DNA of 64,000 nt from assembly GCA_947561585.1 (NCBI GenBank), contig CANNZV010000847.1, positions 147,632 to 211,631 of the forward strand, read 5' to 3'. The notes below the pieces were generated by a model. That model was not told the DNA's origin. It searched no databases and saw only the letters and a list, made by a program, of their open reading frames with translations. Each line of letters opens with the position of its first letter. The first letter of the stretch is position 1. A program made the position numbers and the translations under genes. Shown piece by piece: positions 22,618 to 33,246 of the stretch. Origin of the DNA: Caprella mutica. Taxonomy: Eukaryota > Arthropoda > Malacostraca > Amphipoda > Caprellidae.

Positions 22618-24429
22618 CCAAAAAAAGATTACAATAATGAATTGAAGTGTAATTAAGTGTGATTATACATGGAATTGTGAGATAAATATATCAGAAGGAT
22701 ATGAGTCAAGATGTATAATTAATTATATTTTGATATTTGAAAAAAGGGGATATTCCTAATGCATAAAGAATATTCATTCTAAACTGTAAGGGTAAATATT
22801 ACTAAGAGAAAACAGTAATTGCAGGTTCAAAGATCAACCAAAGTACAGTAAATACCCTGAAAAGAAAATCTTCTTCTAAAAGAAAAATTTCAAGGGGGAA
22901 CCGTAATATTTCCAGATTTATAAAAGAATGAACTTAGTTGATTTAACATGAGTATAAAAAGGATTAAAATGAAATCGTAAATAATAAAAGTGATCGAATA
23001 GAACGGATTTATTTCATAAAAATAAATGTAACGAGAATTGCAAAATACGTTCATGTTACGTAAATGAATTTATTAATTAAACTCAGTATAGCAGTTTAAA
23101 TGTAATTAAAAAGTTTGAGTTTAAAAGGGACAGTTAAATAATTTAATAAATAATGTATGGATTCAATATAAAGAAAACTGTTGAAAAGTTTAATGATACT
23201 GAAATAAGAGTAAAAGGCTCTTTAGTGATAAATGGGAATTACGAAAATATTTTTGAGTATTGAGTTTAATGATAACAAGAATCTTGATGATATTTAAATT
23301 ATTACTTGAAAAAGTAAATGAATACATTAAACCTGAGTTAAAACAAATGAAAAAAATTAATGAAATTTAATTCTGTACGAGAATTTATGATTATAAAAGG
23401 AACATAACGAAATATAATGAATAGCTAAAAAACGACATAGTTTGTGTTCAATTAATTTCTTTCAATGGTTAGATCAATAACATTAACTCTTCAGGGTAAC
23501 TACAATATACACTGATGTTTAAAGAAATGTAAATTTTATATATATATAATGCATTGATGTTTAGTGAAACATAAAATATATATAAATAACTGTGTGTTTG
23601 TAAGTTAAGAGTAATTAAGAAAATTATGTTGACTAACACTTATAATTATTGATGAAATGTAATGTAATAGTAGATAAATAATCTATGTAAGATGTAAGTT
23701 TCTTGTATAAGCTAGTAAAGTTCACCTGTAATTGCAGAAACACACGTAAAGGAGGCGAACCAAAAGCAATGAACCCCATCCATCTGACGATCTGACGTTA
23801 TGGGCAAGACATCGGTTGAAGGTGAATTACTTGATTTTACTATGAATTTATCACTATAAGTGAAAATCTTGTAAAGTAACGTAACAATAAAAAGAAACAT
23901 AACAGTTTTGATTGTGTCCAAGATTTTCATGAACCTAGTTTTAAGTGAAAAATATGTTATATATATAAACTAACCCCTTCTTTACAGTTTTATAATAATA
24001 GGAATATGTATTGTAAACTGAATGAGGTATATTTTGAAATAAATGTTATGTGAGATATATAGTATCAAACTATGATATTACTTGAAGGATTATAACAATA
24101 CTATAATATTAAAGAATTTTGTAGAATCATTGTACAAAATTTTGGAAATAATTAAAACAATCATGTTTTAGCAATAGTAAAATAGTAATATTATCCTTCA
24201 ACTGTAAGTCTAAAAGTAATAGTTAGGTAAAAATGTAATCCTAATTATACTTAAATTAATGATTTATTTTTTCCCAAAACTCGAAAAACATCTCTCGAGA
24301 AACTGGAGCAGAGCAATAACAAACCAGATGTTGGAACAATCCAACACCAGTAACTTGTTGATCCGAAAAGGATAAGCCGAGCTACGCCTGGTGACGAGAA
24401 GGCTGATCAGTGGAGCATACTTGGTGACG

Positions 24430-24605
24430 ACTTCAGTCATATTTGGTGACGACTTCCCTTTCATATTTGTTGATGTCTTCACAGTCATACTGGATGATGA
24501 CTTCACAGTCATACTTGATGATGACTTCACAGTCATACTTGATGATGACTTCACAGTCATACTTGGTGACGACTTCGCAGTCATATTTGGTGACGTCACA
24601 AACCA
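24430..24605 (+). repeat. 24-bp tandem repeat
   Basis: The unit ACAGTCATACTTGATGATGACTTC is repeated about six to seven times, with GGTGACGACTTC variants. As 24 is a multiple of three, several frames remain open on both strands, which explains the 149-, 76- and 65-codon frames. These are not taken as genes. Confidence 0.88.
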
Positions 24606-25227
24606 ATGCCCGGTAACCTGAGGGAACCATTCATTCTGAAGGAGGAGAATGAACATGGGGGCTTCAACTCTCATGTACCTACTTTGAGAAGTCTTCTCTG
24701 ATGGTACCGACACATTTAGATCATTTCACCTTGATCTTATTATTCTAAATTTTGGATTATTACTTTAGTCCAATTATCTTAGATTTCTATACTTTGAATT
24801 TACTTTAAAGAAAGTTTATATATTAATTGCTTATTGAAACATTCAGGTTATGAGCATTTAATCATTGATGTTTATTTTGATAATTAATTCTTTAAAGGAT
24901 TACTTAAGATTTCACTTGATAGTTTACAGATTTCGAAGTTGAACATTTGATTTAAAGTAACTTTTAATTTCATTGGATATTTTAAACGAAATCTGAATAT
25001 ATTTATTCAATACGAATAAAAATAGGTTATGTAAGGCTAACAATAGTATAGATGAATACTAACCAATAATATAGCTCGTATAATATTACATAACATATAT
25101 AACCATAGTTTAAGAAGAGAGAAGTTTAAGATAAGTAATAACGAATTTAGTTTTACTCATATATTTTGAAATGAATATTTTGGAATTAGAATAAACTATA
25201 ATGAAGTTTCGATTTTGATGTAAGATT

Positions 25228-25425
25228 ATATTCATTTGAGATATAAAAGTTAATTAAGTTCTATTGACTATAGCTTATATTCATTTGAGATATAAAAGTT
25301 AACTAAGTTCTATTGACTATAGCTTATATTCATTTGAGATATAAAAGTTAACTAAGTTCTATTGATTATAGATTATATTCATTGGAAATATGAAAAGTAA
25401 TTAATCTCTATTGATTTTGAAATTA
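25228..25425 (+). repeat. 49-bp tandem repeat, four units
   Basis: TCATTTGAG recurs at 25232, 25281 and 25330, with a diverged unit at 25379. Units share GATATAAAAGTTAACTAAG and TTCTATTGACTATAG. A fifth weaker trace follows. Confidence 0.85.
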
Positions 25426-26334
25426 ATTTCATTTGAAAATTACTTAACTTTATTTCCAACGTTTCAAATTACTATGCTTGAAGTAGAAGATATAATAATA
25501 GTAGATATATTATAATCGTATTCTTAGATTTTATTGATAATCTTATTTGTAAGCATTATAATTTTGGTTCTTGAATGAAAGTAAGATGTTTATAGTTGGA
25601 CTATATTGCAGTAAAGTATTAAACGAACTTTATATTTTGAAGAAAAACTTTAAGGGTGTTTTCAATGACTAGACATTCACCTGGATACTATTTCCATTTA
25701 AGTGTTTAAGAATTGAGAACATACATATTTAATTTTTAGAAAGGTAATGGTTACTTTTATTTAAAAAGTTAAAATATAAATTTAGCAGTTATAGATTGAA
25801 GTTTTATGATTGTTCAACTTGAATTTGAGATTTATAATTTGATGTTTCATGTTTTGAAATTTTAGAACTGGATGAAATGGGATTTCAGGTTCAATTTTGA
25901 ATAATTATAAACAAGGTTAGATACTGAATATCTTTATTAGTTAAATAAATTCCATAAAATGAAAATATATTTTTGATGTATGTTTCTGAATATGAGTAGA
26001 ATAACTTATAAATTTTTACTCTATTTTGATTTAATATCTTGACCAGAGGTAGAATTCATGATTACATATATGATAGGAATTGTCTTGTCATCATATTTTT
26101 GTACACACAAATTTTATGATGAAAAGACTGATCTATTTAGCAGATCAAATTTTAATCTGAAATTCATAATACATGAATCGAGTGATTAAATTTCTTTTGT
26201 TTTAATAGATATAATTTGTGTTTCGGACTTAGAAATTTTAAGAAATTTCATAGATGTTTTCCGAGTGTTGTTCGAAATTTCTTAGGATATTTTTCGATTG
26301 GATTTCGATAATAAGGGTTTAGAAATTGAAATTC

Positions 26335-26371
26335 AACCGACAAGTCGGTTGAAACATGAAGGGGGGAGTGA
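26335..26371 (+). other. Hairpin and polypurine tract before the 3' LTR
   Basis: CAACCGACAAGTCGGTTG at 26335-26352 forms a short perfect stem. It is followed by the purine-rich GAAGGGGGGAGTGA abutting the LTR start. A purine tract here is the expected plus-strand primer of an LTR retrotransposon. Confidence 0.75.
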
Positions 26372-27612
26372 TATTAACAATAGAAAGATTGTTAATACGC
26401 TGAACTTGTATCTTTACTTAATCTTTCAATTTCTATAATTTGATAATCATTTAATCAGACATAATCTTTTTAATCTTGTACACTGTTCATTAGAAGGAAA
26501 TGCTATTTAAATTTATGGTCATGTTATTCTCGCTAGGAGCTCGAATATAATTATAAACGAATAGCTTTGATGTAAGCCGCTAATATAACTTGTAACTTCA
26601 GAACATAACTTTATAACTTGTAACCCAGAGCTATAACTTGTAACTCAGAATATAACTTTATAATTTGTACTAAGTTATATAACTTCATGAACTTTGTAAA
26701 TCAGTTATACAACTTAGAATATTGAGTTCTTTTTCTATAGATAGAATTGAAATTAATACTTAATTAATTTAAAAAGAATTAAGTAAGTACTTCAATTATT
26801 CTAATTGAAATACTTAATTAATAGTTAGGAACTTGTAACATTTCTGATCATGTATAGGTTAAACAGGACTCTGAAATAGTATGCTTAAATTTGGATGTTT
26901 ATTAGTAAATCAGGTTTCACTAAAATGAACTATTAGTAAATCTGATCGATCTATATGTTAATCGTATAGAAAGCCATTACCACTAGCGTGTTAAATTTGA
27001 ATAATGCATTGTGTGTTATTTCTATCTGCAGTGAGTAGAAAAACATCTTTGAAAAGTACTACCAGTACCTTAACAGAAGTTTATTCACTCACTGGAAGGT
27101 TGGACTCTCCAGTTCATCCTTTAAATACCATTGGCACCTAACTAAAGTGTTCATAGTTCGCGATGGTCTCTTGAAGACTGGTTGGTCGGACCAAGTCCGG
27201 TCGGACTTGTCCATCCACGGGTTTCGTGAGTTGGCAACTCAGACCCTTGTTTATTTTAAACCCTTAAGTTTACTCAACCGCTAGTATATTTAAAACTTGT
27301 GTTGTGTTATTTGAAGACTTGTGCGTAAGTCTTAGAACTCTGTACTATTCGAACTTTAATATAAGTACACCCATTTAAAACTTCCTTGTGTTTAATTTAC
27401 TTCCTAAAAACTTTTACCGTTTAGTCATTTGTCAGTTTAATAGAATTCAATCAATTACCTCCAAGTCTCTTCAAGTTAAGATAATACAAATAATTGTTAA
27501 AGAACCCGGAGACTTATTTTGCCCTATGGGATAAGTTTATTAACGAGCCTCATCTACTTAGAAAATAGGTGATAATTTACTATCAATCCCATAGGAAAAG
27601 GGCAATTTAATA
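26372..27612 (+). repeat. 3' long terminal repeat
   Basis: It begins TATTAACAATAG and ends GGCAATTTAATA, matching 16510-17754 almost base for base. The patch 27275-27283 (CAACCGCTA) replaces the 13 bp present in the 5' LTR. The high identity implies a recent insertion unless gene conversion has homogenised the pair. Confidence 0.92.
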
Positions 27613-27813
27613 AGGGTGTACAATCTTCTTCTTGAGCATCAGATTAGAGATTCGCTCAATTGTTGCTCACAGAGTACTAAAAGACTTTAAAAACAAATTT
27701 TAAAATAGATACTGAAACGAATTGTATGCGGTTTGTAGAATAATGATCGAAGACCTTAGTTCTATAGTAATATGTTATAAACTCATTTTTTTTTCGGAGC
27801 CTGGAGAGGACCT
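27613..27813 (+). mobile_element. TTAA-type MITE (AGGTCC family), copy 3, right part
   Basis: It starts with AGGGT, the duplicated target, then TGTACAATCTTCTTCTTGAG as in copy 1. It ends GCCTGGAGAGGACCT followed by TTAA (27814-27817). Joined with 16113-16509 it gives a MITE of about 593 bp (397 + 201, less the 5-bp duplication). Confidence 0.88.
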
Positions 27814-27817
27814 TTAA

Positions 27818-29484
27818 AATAAATGAAAAATATATATAGCAAACTAAATTTTGCAAAGTTTATCTAACATATTCATATTTTTCCCGGACACTGGAAATGA
27901 CATTTGAGATATAATATGATGGATTAACAATATTTAATTTATGATATGAATTATTCTAGCTGAAATCAATTTATTTTGAGAGAAAAAAGTTATAGATAAC
28001 CAAAGTCGTATCGAAATTTTGATAGATCACGCTGTTTGTTTTTCCCAATAGATGAAGTTCACAAATATCTATCATCGTATACTGTGTAAATAATAAATAA
28101 CCGAATCAGAGAAACATAAACAATAAACTAGCCATTAAATGATTTTAAGATGAATATTAGCTATATATTAATTCTAAATATCACACGCAGATCTACAAAC
28201 ATTCTTTGGATAACGTATATGGCAATACAACATGACGTCTAAAACTTGTGACAATTTTATACGTTTCATAATTAGATGGCCCTTTTCTATTTAAATATAT
28301 ATTTTTTTACTAATCAGTATTTAGATGAACAAGGTATATTGAATAGTATGTATAATTAACTATTCTGATTCTATTATATGTATAAAAGTTACCTTACCAC
28401 CCTAATTATATTCTAGTAGGTCGATAAATGGGTAAAAATCATCACCCATATGACGATAAATGGAAAATTCTCTTTATTTGATACCCAAATATCGACACAT
28501 CCATTTATTTTAGATATTGATAACCAAATTAATTTCTGATTTTATATTCAAGAAATGCAATTAAACAGAAACAAAATTGTATGAACATTACTTTGAATTT
28601 TTCTATTTGAAGCGTAAAATCGCGCATAACAAATTCTCTATACCTACTCAATTTCGGTAGGTTTGTCCTGAATGTACCGTGTCGTCATACATCACATCAG
28701 ATAAACTGGCATTCTAACTGTAATTTCAAATGAACTTATTCAAATTATTGTAACGATACTAAAAATAATTGGAAACATCGAACTGTAAAAACCTAAATCA
28801 TGAAAATGTTTATAGGTCTTGCTATAGACGAAAATAACTGAAACGTGACGATAAATAGAGAGTGGCGAGCAATTTGTGTAATTTTGGTTTCATCATTATC
28901 GTGGGCTTTTTTACTTATGTGCTTTTATACCTGTATGTGGTGGTTAATGTTCCCTGTCACCATGTGGGCAATTTTTTTTTATATAATTATGTAAGAGCAC
29001 CGGTTAATACCATATGGCTATTTTTTTTAATAGCGGGCTTCTTTCCGTTTCCTGAATCCCAGATTGACATGCTTCTTATGTTCAAATTTCATTCACCCTA
29101 TAAAACATCTGGACTAATTAAATGTAAATACTAGGTATATCCCAAATTAATAACGACGATCTTATTTATGATCAAATTTTGAATTATTAATTTTAACGTT
29201 CATGAGATTCAACCAATCAAAATCTCTGGTCTTTTAAAATGAATACTCTAGTTTATACCGTAATACCGTGTACAAATTTATTTATTTTAAGAACGCTTAT
29301 GTATATGAATAAAATAAATTAAAAATCAAGCTTAGAATTGAGAGATATTTATGCTCTATCAATCAAATAGTTTAAATTCTGTTTTCTAACTTTCTGGTGT
29401 ACAGATGTTCCCAGTACAGTTCCAATATTATTGGAACATCTAGGTACTATTTTGAACATCAACACTTTGCAGACTGGGCTATGA
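27818..29484. other. No gene seen
   Basis: AT-rich. A 90-codon frame at 28862-29134 opens with GTG and is hydrophobic mainly because of T-rich codons. Two loosely similar GGTTAAT...CATGTGG/CATATGG passages inside it suggest an eroded repeat. A stray piece of the CAGACTGG tip lies near 29476. Confidence 0.45.
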
Positions 29485-29588
29485 TGTTTCTCATTTGTTT
29501 CTGTTACTAGAGGCCGCAGTTAGGTCTACTAGTACTTCCATGAGTTAGGTATTTAGGGTGTCACAAATAGGTACCTGCTTGACCCTAG
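29485..29588. repeat. Right-end fragment of the AGGGTCACGCAGG MITE family
   Basis: It contains TTTCTGTTACTAGAGGCCGC and the tip CCTGCTTGACCCTA, both as in 30140-30398. The left half is missing. Confidence 0.6.
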
Positions 29589-29622
29589 TATGGCTCAGCC
29601 TCATCCAAGTAAAATAAGTATT

Positions 29623-29870
29623 AGGGTCACGCAAGTAAATTGCTGCCCTTTAATTTTTAATTGCGCCCCTCTCGAGAGAGTCTCCAAAACATTCTGAACT
29701 GAATTTACATTAAAATTTTGCATAGCTATCAGAAGAAGCGCAGTGCATGCTATAATTTATTAATTTAAGTTTTTGATGTGTGTTTTGAATGTACCCTATG
29801 ATGTTTTTGTTGTAAGAAGCCGCAGTTAGTCAGTGTATCGCAATTTACCTGCTTGACCTCCGTCACCCCC
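29623..29870. mobile_element. AGGGTCACGCAGG MITE, copy A
   Basis: The left tip TAGGGTCACGCAAGTAAATT is inverse to the right segment AATTTACCTGCTTGACC. It shares CCCTTTAATTTTTAATTGCG and AGCGCAGTGCATGCTA-like words with copy B. About 248 bp; the extreme right tip is decayed. Confidence 0.75.
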
Positions 29871-30139
29871 AGACTGCAGGAGCTGGTAAAGGCTGGTGGC
29901 TCATAAACTCTTCATTCTATTTGTCTCTCCATAAATCACCAAATTTCTCTCCAAAATGATCATATTGATATTATCATAAATTCTCTCAAATAACATTGTA
30001 ATTTGTAGTTACCTAGTAGTCAGTAGATATAGGAAAATGTTATATAATTATTTCTCACTATTTGTCATTGAAGGGCTCAAAACCCATGTATAAGAGTATG
30101 TCAGTTAAAGCCATTTACCTAATTGGCTTTGATTTGAAA
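29871..30139 (-). repeat. GGCGAG repeat copy 3 (inverted) with CCAGACTGCAGG start
   Basis: It contains the inverse of the GGCGAG repeat: TCTCTCCATAAATCACCAAA, CTCTCCAAAATGATCAT and GAAGGGCTCAAAAC. The segment ATAAGAGTATGTCAGTTAAAG near 30090-30110 is the inverse of the sequence flanking the TTAA element at 31199-32441 and shows what its empty site looked like. Confidence 0.6.
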
Positions 30140-30398
30140 TAGGGTCACGGTTCACCGGTCACGCAGGTAAATTGCGGCCCTTTAATTTTTAATTGCGGCT
30201 CTCACAACTCACAAGTGAATCTCGAAAATATTCTGAACCGAAATTACATTAAAATGTTGCGTTGCTATCAAAATGAGCACAGTGCATGCTACAATTTAAT
30301 TCTTCGTTTTTAACGAGTGTTTTGAAGCTATGCCATGGCGTTTCTGTTGGTAGAGGCCGCAGTTATTTAGTGGGCCGCAATTTACCTGCTTCACCCTA
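30140..30398. mobile_element. AGGGTCACGCAGG MITE, copy B
   Basis: The left tip TAGGGTCAC (with an extra GGTTCACCGGTCACGCAGG) and the right tip CCTGCTTCACCCTA enclose the interior. It shares most of its interior with copy A, including the GTGCATGCTA word and a GGCCGCA block near the right end. A more decayed relative lies at 36955-37160. Confidence 0.78.
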
Positions 30399-30508
30399 GT
30401 CAAATCTCAGTTAGGTCCTAGTTTAAGAGTATGTATTACCAAGTTGCTGATTAATTGTCATTGTCTACTTAAAATTGAAAAATAAGTATCTTTCCCATAT
30501 ATAGACGA

Positions 30509-30658
30509 CCAGTCTGCAGAAAATGGGACATTTTTGACATTTTCTGTGCGAACAATCCTTAATTTCATTTTCCTCCTATATCTACATGTATTTTACTGAG
30601 AACAGAAGCCAAAATAGAGGATTTCTTGGAGAACACTTTACCAGTTTCTGCAGTCTGG
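30509..30658. mobile_element. 150-bp CCAGTCTG MITE, perfect 8-bp duplication
   Basis: The ends are CCAGTCTGCAGAAAATGGG and CCAGTTTCTGCAGTCTGG. ATAGACGA flanks both sides exactly (30501-30508 and 30659-30666). Both ends contain the same CAGTCTG word in direct orientation as well as a CTGCAGTCTGG close, so the termini differ from the 249-bp form. A reversed relative is at 36739-36810. Confidence 0.85.
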
Positions 30659-30758
30659 ATAGACGACTATGAGCACTTTAATTAGATTTAAAATTAAAAT
30701 TGATAATCCATGTTTCAGAGGCTGGAAAATTGTTTGCTAGTTTTTGAGCCAAAATTTC

Positions 30759-31017
30759 CAGTCTGCAGAATATGGAACATTTTTCCAAGACTCTCTGCGG
30801 GAGTTTTTGATTGAATTTTAGAAATTGGAGATCTCTGCGGGAGATCTTTAATTAATTCCTATGTTACCATTAATTTAGCTGCGGGAGATTTTGAATTAAT
30901 TCCTATGCTACCATTAATTTAGCTGCGGGAGATTCTAAATCTGCTGCTGAGAGTCAGAGAGCAGCTCTCTCTCAATTTAAAGTCTCTGCGGGAGAAGAGA
31001 CTCATTCTGTAGACTGG
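30759..31017. mobile_element. CCAGTCTGCAGAAT MITE with internal repeats, 8-bp duplication
   Basis: Nearly the same as 7492-7740: tips CCAGTCTGCAGAATATGG and CATTCTGTAGACTGG, and two tandem AATTCCTATGYTACCATTAA units. CAAAATTT flanks both sides exactly. It is 259 bp. Confidence 0.9.
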
Positions 31018-31500
31018 CAAAATTTCACAAAAAGTCTAGAGCCAAGAAAATTTGGCTCATTTTTTGAAGATTTCAAGCCAAAAAGAAAAATTAACAAGGG
31101 AACATAGGAATTAATTCAAAATTTAAAGCCAATTAGACTTAGGTATCTTAGATTTGATCATTTCAAATCTAAGCCAATTGGCAATTAATTGGCTTTAAGG
31201 GGACCGTCCGTGATTAAATCACTAAATTTTCAATATTTTTTTTATTGCTCAAATAGCTAGTTTATATTACTAAGATTGATCTCACAAAGAAAAATCAGCT
31301 GTTTATCACCCCCCTCCCCTTCCACAGGGGTTGGGAGCTTGGAATTTGGCGCGCCATTACATCTGGCACAGCGTGGGTGAGCCGCCTAACTCTTAGATTT
31401 GGCACATGCGCGCCTAGCTAAGTGGCTGCTAATTACATCATTATTTCACAATTGGCTAACTGTTATTCAAAGTTAGCCTCTCAAAAGCATTCTAATAAAA

Positions 31501-31764
31501 TAGATCTGGCAGTTGTGGACGAGAGTTCTCAAAGTGAAGGACGCTAAACTCGACAGAGTTCAGTTCGTCACTACTGATACAGCTCTTGTTCATAACTTTG
31601 GTAATGTTCATGGCTTTCTTTTGACACGTCTGGGTCTTTCTACTAAAAAGACAACTCTGAAGAGAAGGAATAGTGAGGCTAGTACACCAGCAAAGATGAC
31701 ACCGAAGCAACGTCGGCGTGATGAGGCTGGACCCTCCCATGACTATCAACCCGGAGGATATTGA
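31501..31764 (+). pseudogene. Element-borne open frame, C-terminal-like, unknown family
   Basis: The frame runs from a stop at 31501 to a TGA at 31762-31764, about 86 codons, with no ATG near its start. It is basic (KKTTLKRRN, MTPKQRRRDE) and ends AGPSHDYQPGGY. Base composition is much less AT-rich than the surroundings, as expected of real coding DNA. It could be the C-terminal part of a transposase or capsid-like protein, or a captured host exon. I do not recognise it. An overlapping minus-strand frame (31492-31917, 141 codons) is longer but lower in complexity of evidence. Confidence 0.4.
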
Positions 31765-31978
31765 TGGGTGTTCGTTGTTGGTTTTTTTTTCTGTAGCGGT
31801 TGTTGTTTGGCTATGTAAAACTTTACTACAGAGAGCTGGGTGGCGCCCAGTGATACCCACTACCTTTGAGTAGTAATAGCGGGGCACTTCGCCCTGCGGG
31901 GATTTAGTGCCATACATAGTCCAAATAAAAACTTTGAACTCATTTTTCTTGCAGTTGAAAAATTACTAACTTTTTGGT

Positions 31979-32287
31979 ATTCAAACATGTACTTCTAATA
32001 CAGTTTTGTAGCTACGGGTTTGCGGTTTTTTTCATTCGATTCTCCTGGTAATTCTCTACAAAAGCCCGAGGATCGATTTTTGAATTTCGAAATATAATTT
32101 TTTTTTAGAAATATATTTTTTTTTTTGAAAATTTTAGTTTTTTCACGAAAAATCTAATTTTTCGTAAACTAATTCGAAATTTAAAAATCGATCCTCGGGC
32201 TTTTGTAGAGAATCACCAGGAGAATCGAATGAAAAAAACCGCAAACCCGTAGCTACAAAACTGTATTAGAAGTACATGTTTGAATTC
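31979..32287. repeat. Internal foldback, ~110-bp near-perfect arms
   Basis: Positions about 31979-32090 are almost exactly inverse to about 32175-32287; shared words are CAGTTTTGTAGCTACGGG, CATTCGATTCTCCTGGT and AAAGCCCGAGGATCGATTTT. The loop is an AT-rich TTTTT/AAAAA tract. The arms are better preserved than the outer tips of many MITEs here. Confidence 0.9.
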
Positions 32288-32508
32288 CCAGTTCGAAATT
32301 CGAATAACTTGTTTTCTATGCGTCTAATCAAAAAAGGCCAAGAACAAAAACATAATATTATTCAATTTTATATTTAGGAACTAAGTTTCATAACCGTAGC
32401 TTTATTTATAAATTTGTTTACAAAATTTACGGACGGTCCCCTTAACTGACATACTCTTATACATGGTGACTAATTATCGGAAAATAAAAATAATTAACTA
32501 TGAAAGAA

Positions 32509-32620
32509 AGTATGCCTCTCTCAGGCTCTCTGTGATTGGCTGGTATCAGTTGTATGCCTCTCTCACGCTCTCTGATTGGCTGGTATCAGTTGTATGCCTC
32601 TCTCTGATTAGCTGATATGC
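32509..32620 (+). repeat. ~50-bp tandem duplication
   Basis: TATGCCTCTCTCA-GCTCTCTG...GATTGGCTGGTATCAGTTG occurs twice with a third partial unit. Confidence 0.75.
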
Positions 32621-32943
32621 TCTTAAGTCTCGATTATATATTAAGGTATGTAGTATATTTACTTTTGATAATTGGGTAGGTATAATAATATAGGTATTGA
32701 TGACTGTCAACTTACAAAATTTGAATTAAATTTTGATGACTGGTGACTGCATTACTAATTTTTGTTGACTCATTTTTGAAAAAAAAGATATATTGGCGAC
32801 TCAATAACCATTCTCTGCAGCGAGGAGTTAGGTAGGACCATATGTCTAATTGACTTTAAATTTTGAATTAATTCCTATGTTCCCATGTTAATTTAATAAT
32901 TTTGGTTTGAAACCTTCATAAAATGAGCCAAATTGGCTTGGCT

Positions 32944-33117
32944 CCAGTCTGTATTTCGTGATAAATTTTTTTGCTAATTATTGCTATGTTACCATTAATT
33001 TTTGGTGTATAAATTGGGAAAATGTTTGTGGATCAGCCAAATTACTGGAAATTTATGGTGGATTTTTTCAGCTTTTTGAAAAAGTCAGTGGGATTTTGTG
33101 CACCAAATACAGACTGG
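32944..33117. mobile_element. CCAGTCTGTATT MITE, perfect 8-bp duplication
   Basis: The tips are CCAGTCTGTATTTCGTG and CACCAAATACAGACTGG. GCTTGGCT flanks both sides exactly (32936-32943 and 33118-33125). It is 174 bp. The interior has GCTATGTTACCATTAATTTT and GGATCAGCCAAATTA, as in 6486-6685 and the fragment at 34850-34966. Confidence 0.9.
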
Positions 33118-33246
33118 GCTTGGCTCAGATTTTTTGTGAAACTTTTCCAGCCTCAGACCCTCTGAGACATGGCTCAAAAGTTCAAAACAACTGTCACAAA
33201 CTCTCCATTAAAATGTCTAGTTTGGACATGTTTTATTACATTAACA

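Larger units (their letters stand above)
16510..27612 (+). mobile_element. LARD-like non-coding LTR retrotransposon
   Basis: An 11.1-kb element: 1,245-bp 5' LTR, ~8.6-kb interior, 1,241-bp 3' LTR and AGGGT target duplication. Orientation follows from the purine tract (GAAGGGGGGAGTGA) upstream of the right LTR and a TGG-starting candidate primer site after the left LTR. The interior has no recognisable gag, protease, reverse transcriptase, RNase H or integrase. The longest frame (149 codons, 24264-24713 minus) is built on a 24-bp tandem repeat. Since the LTRs are almost identical, loss of coding capacity must predate insertion, so it probably moved using proteins from another element. This fits the LARD class. 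The family is not identified. Confidence 0.85.
31199..32441. mobile_element. 1.24-kb TTAA-type element, GGGGACCGTCCGT tips
   Basis: Inverse tips GGGGACCGTCCGT and ACGGACGGTCCCC are flanked by TTAA on both sides (31195-31198 and 32442-32445). The empty site is preserved inverted near 30090-30116, where a single TTAA sits in the same context. TTAA duplication is typical of piggyBac and Kolobok elements; superfamily is inference. Inside are a frame at 31501-31764 and a second, internal foldback at 31979-32287. Confidence 0.88.
30705..33185. mobile_element. Foldback host interrupted by three insertions
   Basis: Left arm segments (30705-30758, 31018-31140) are inverse to right arm segments (32845-32943, 33118-33185). 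Shared words are CAGAGGCTGGAAAA, TTTCACAAAAAGTCT-like, TTTGGCTCATTTT and GGGAACATAGGAATTAATTC. The arms become continuous only when 30759-31017, 31199-32441 and 32944-33117 are removed, which confirms the nesting. Confidence 0.75.

Noticed and set aside
24591..24597. TGACGTCA-like CRE sites in the 24-bp array
   Set aside because: Only single occurrences arising from unit variants; no promoter context.
24264..24713. Minus-strand 149-codon frame, the longest inside the LTR element
   Set aside because: Its centre is a 24-bp tandem repeat that keeps several frames open on both strands. No retroelement domain is present.
28862..29134. 90-codon hydrophobic frame considered as a membrane protein
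   Set aside because: It opens with GTG, its hydrophobicity follows from T-rich sequence, and it contains loosely duplicated non-coding-like passages.
31492..31917. 141-codon minus-strand frame in the TTAA element
   Set aside because: It overlaps the plus-strand frame. The plus-strand peptide has more protein-like composition and a natural-looking C-terminus, although neither can be proven.
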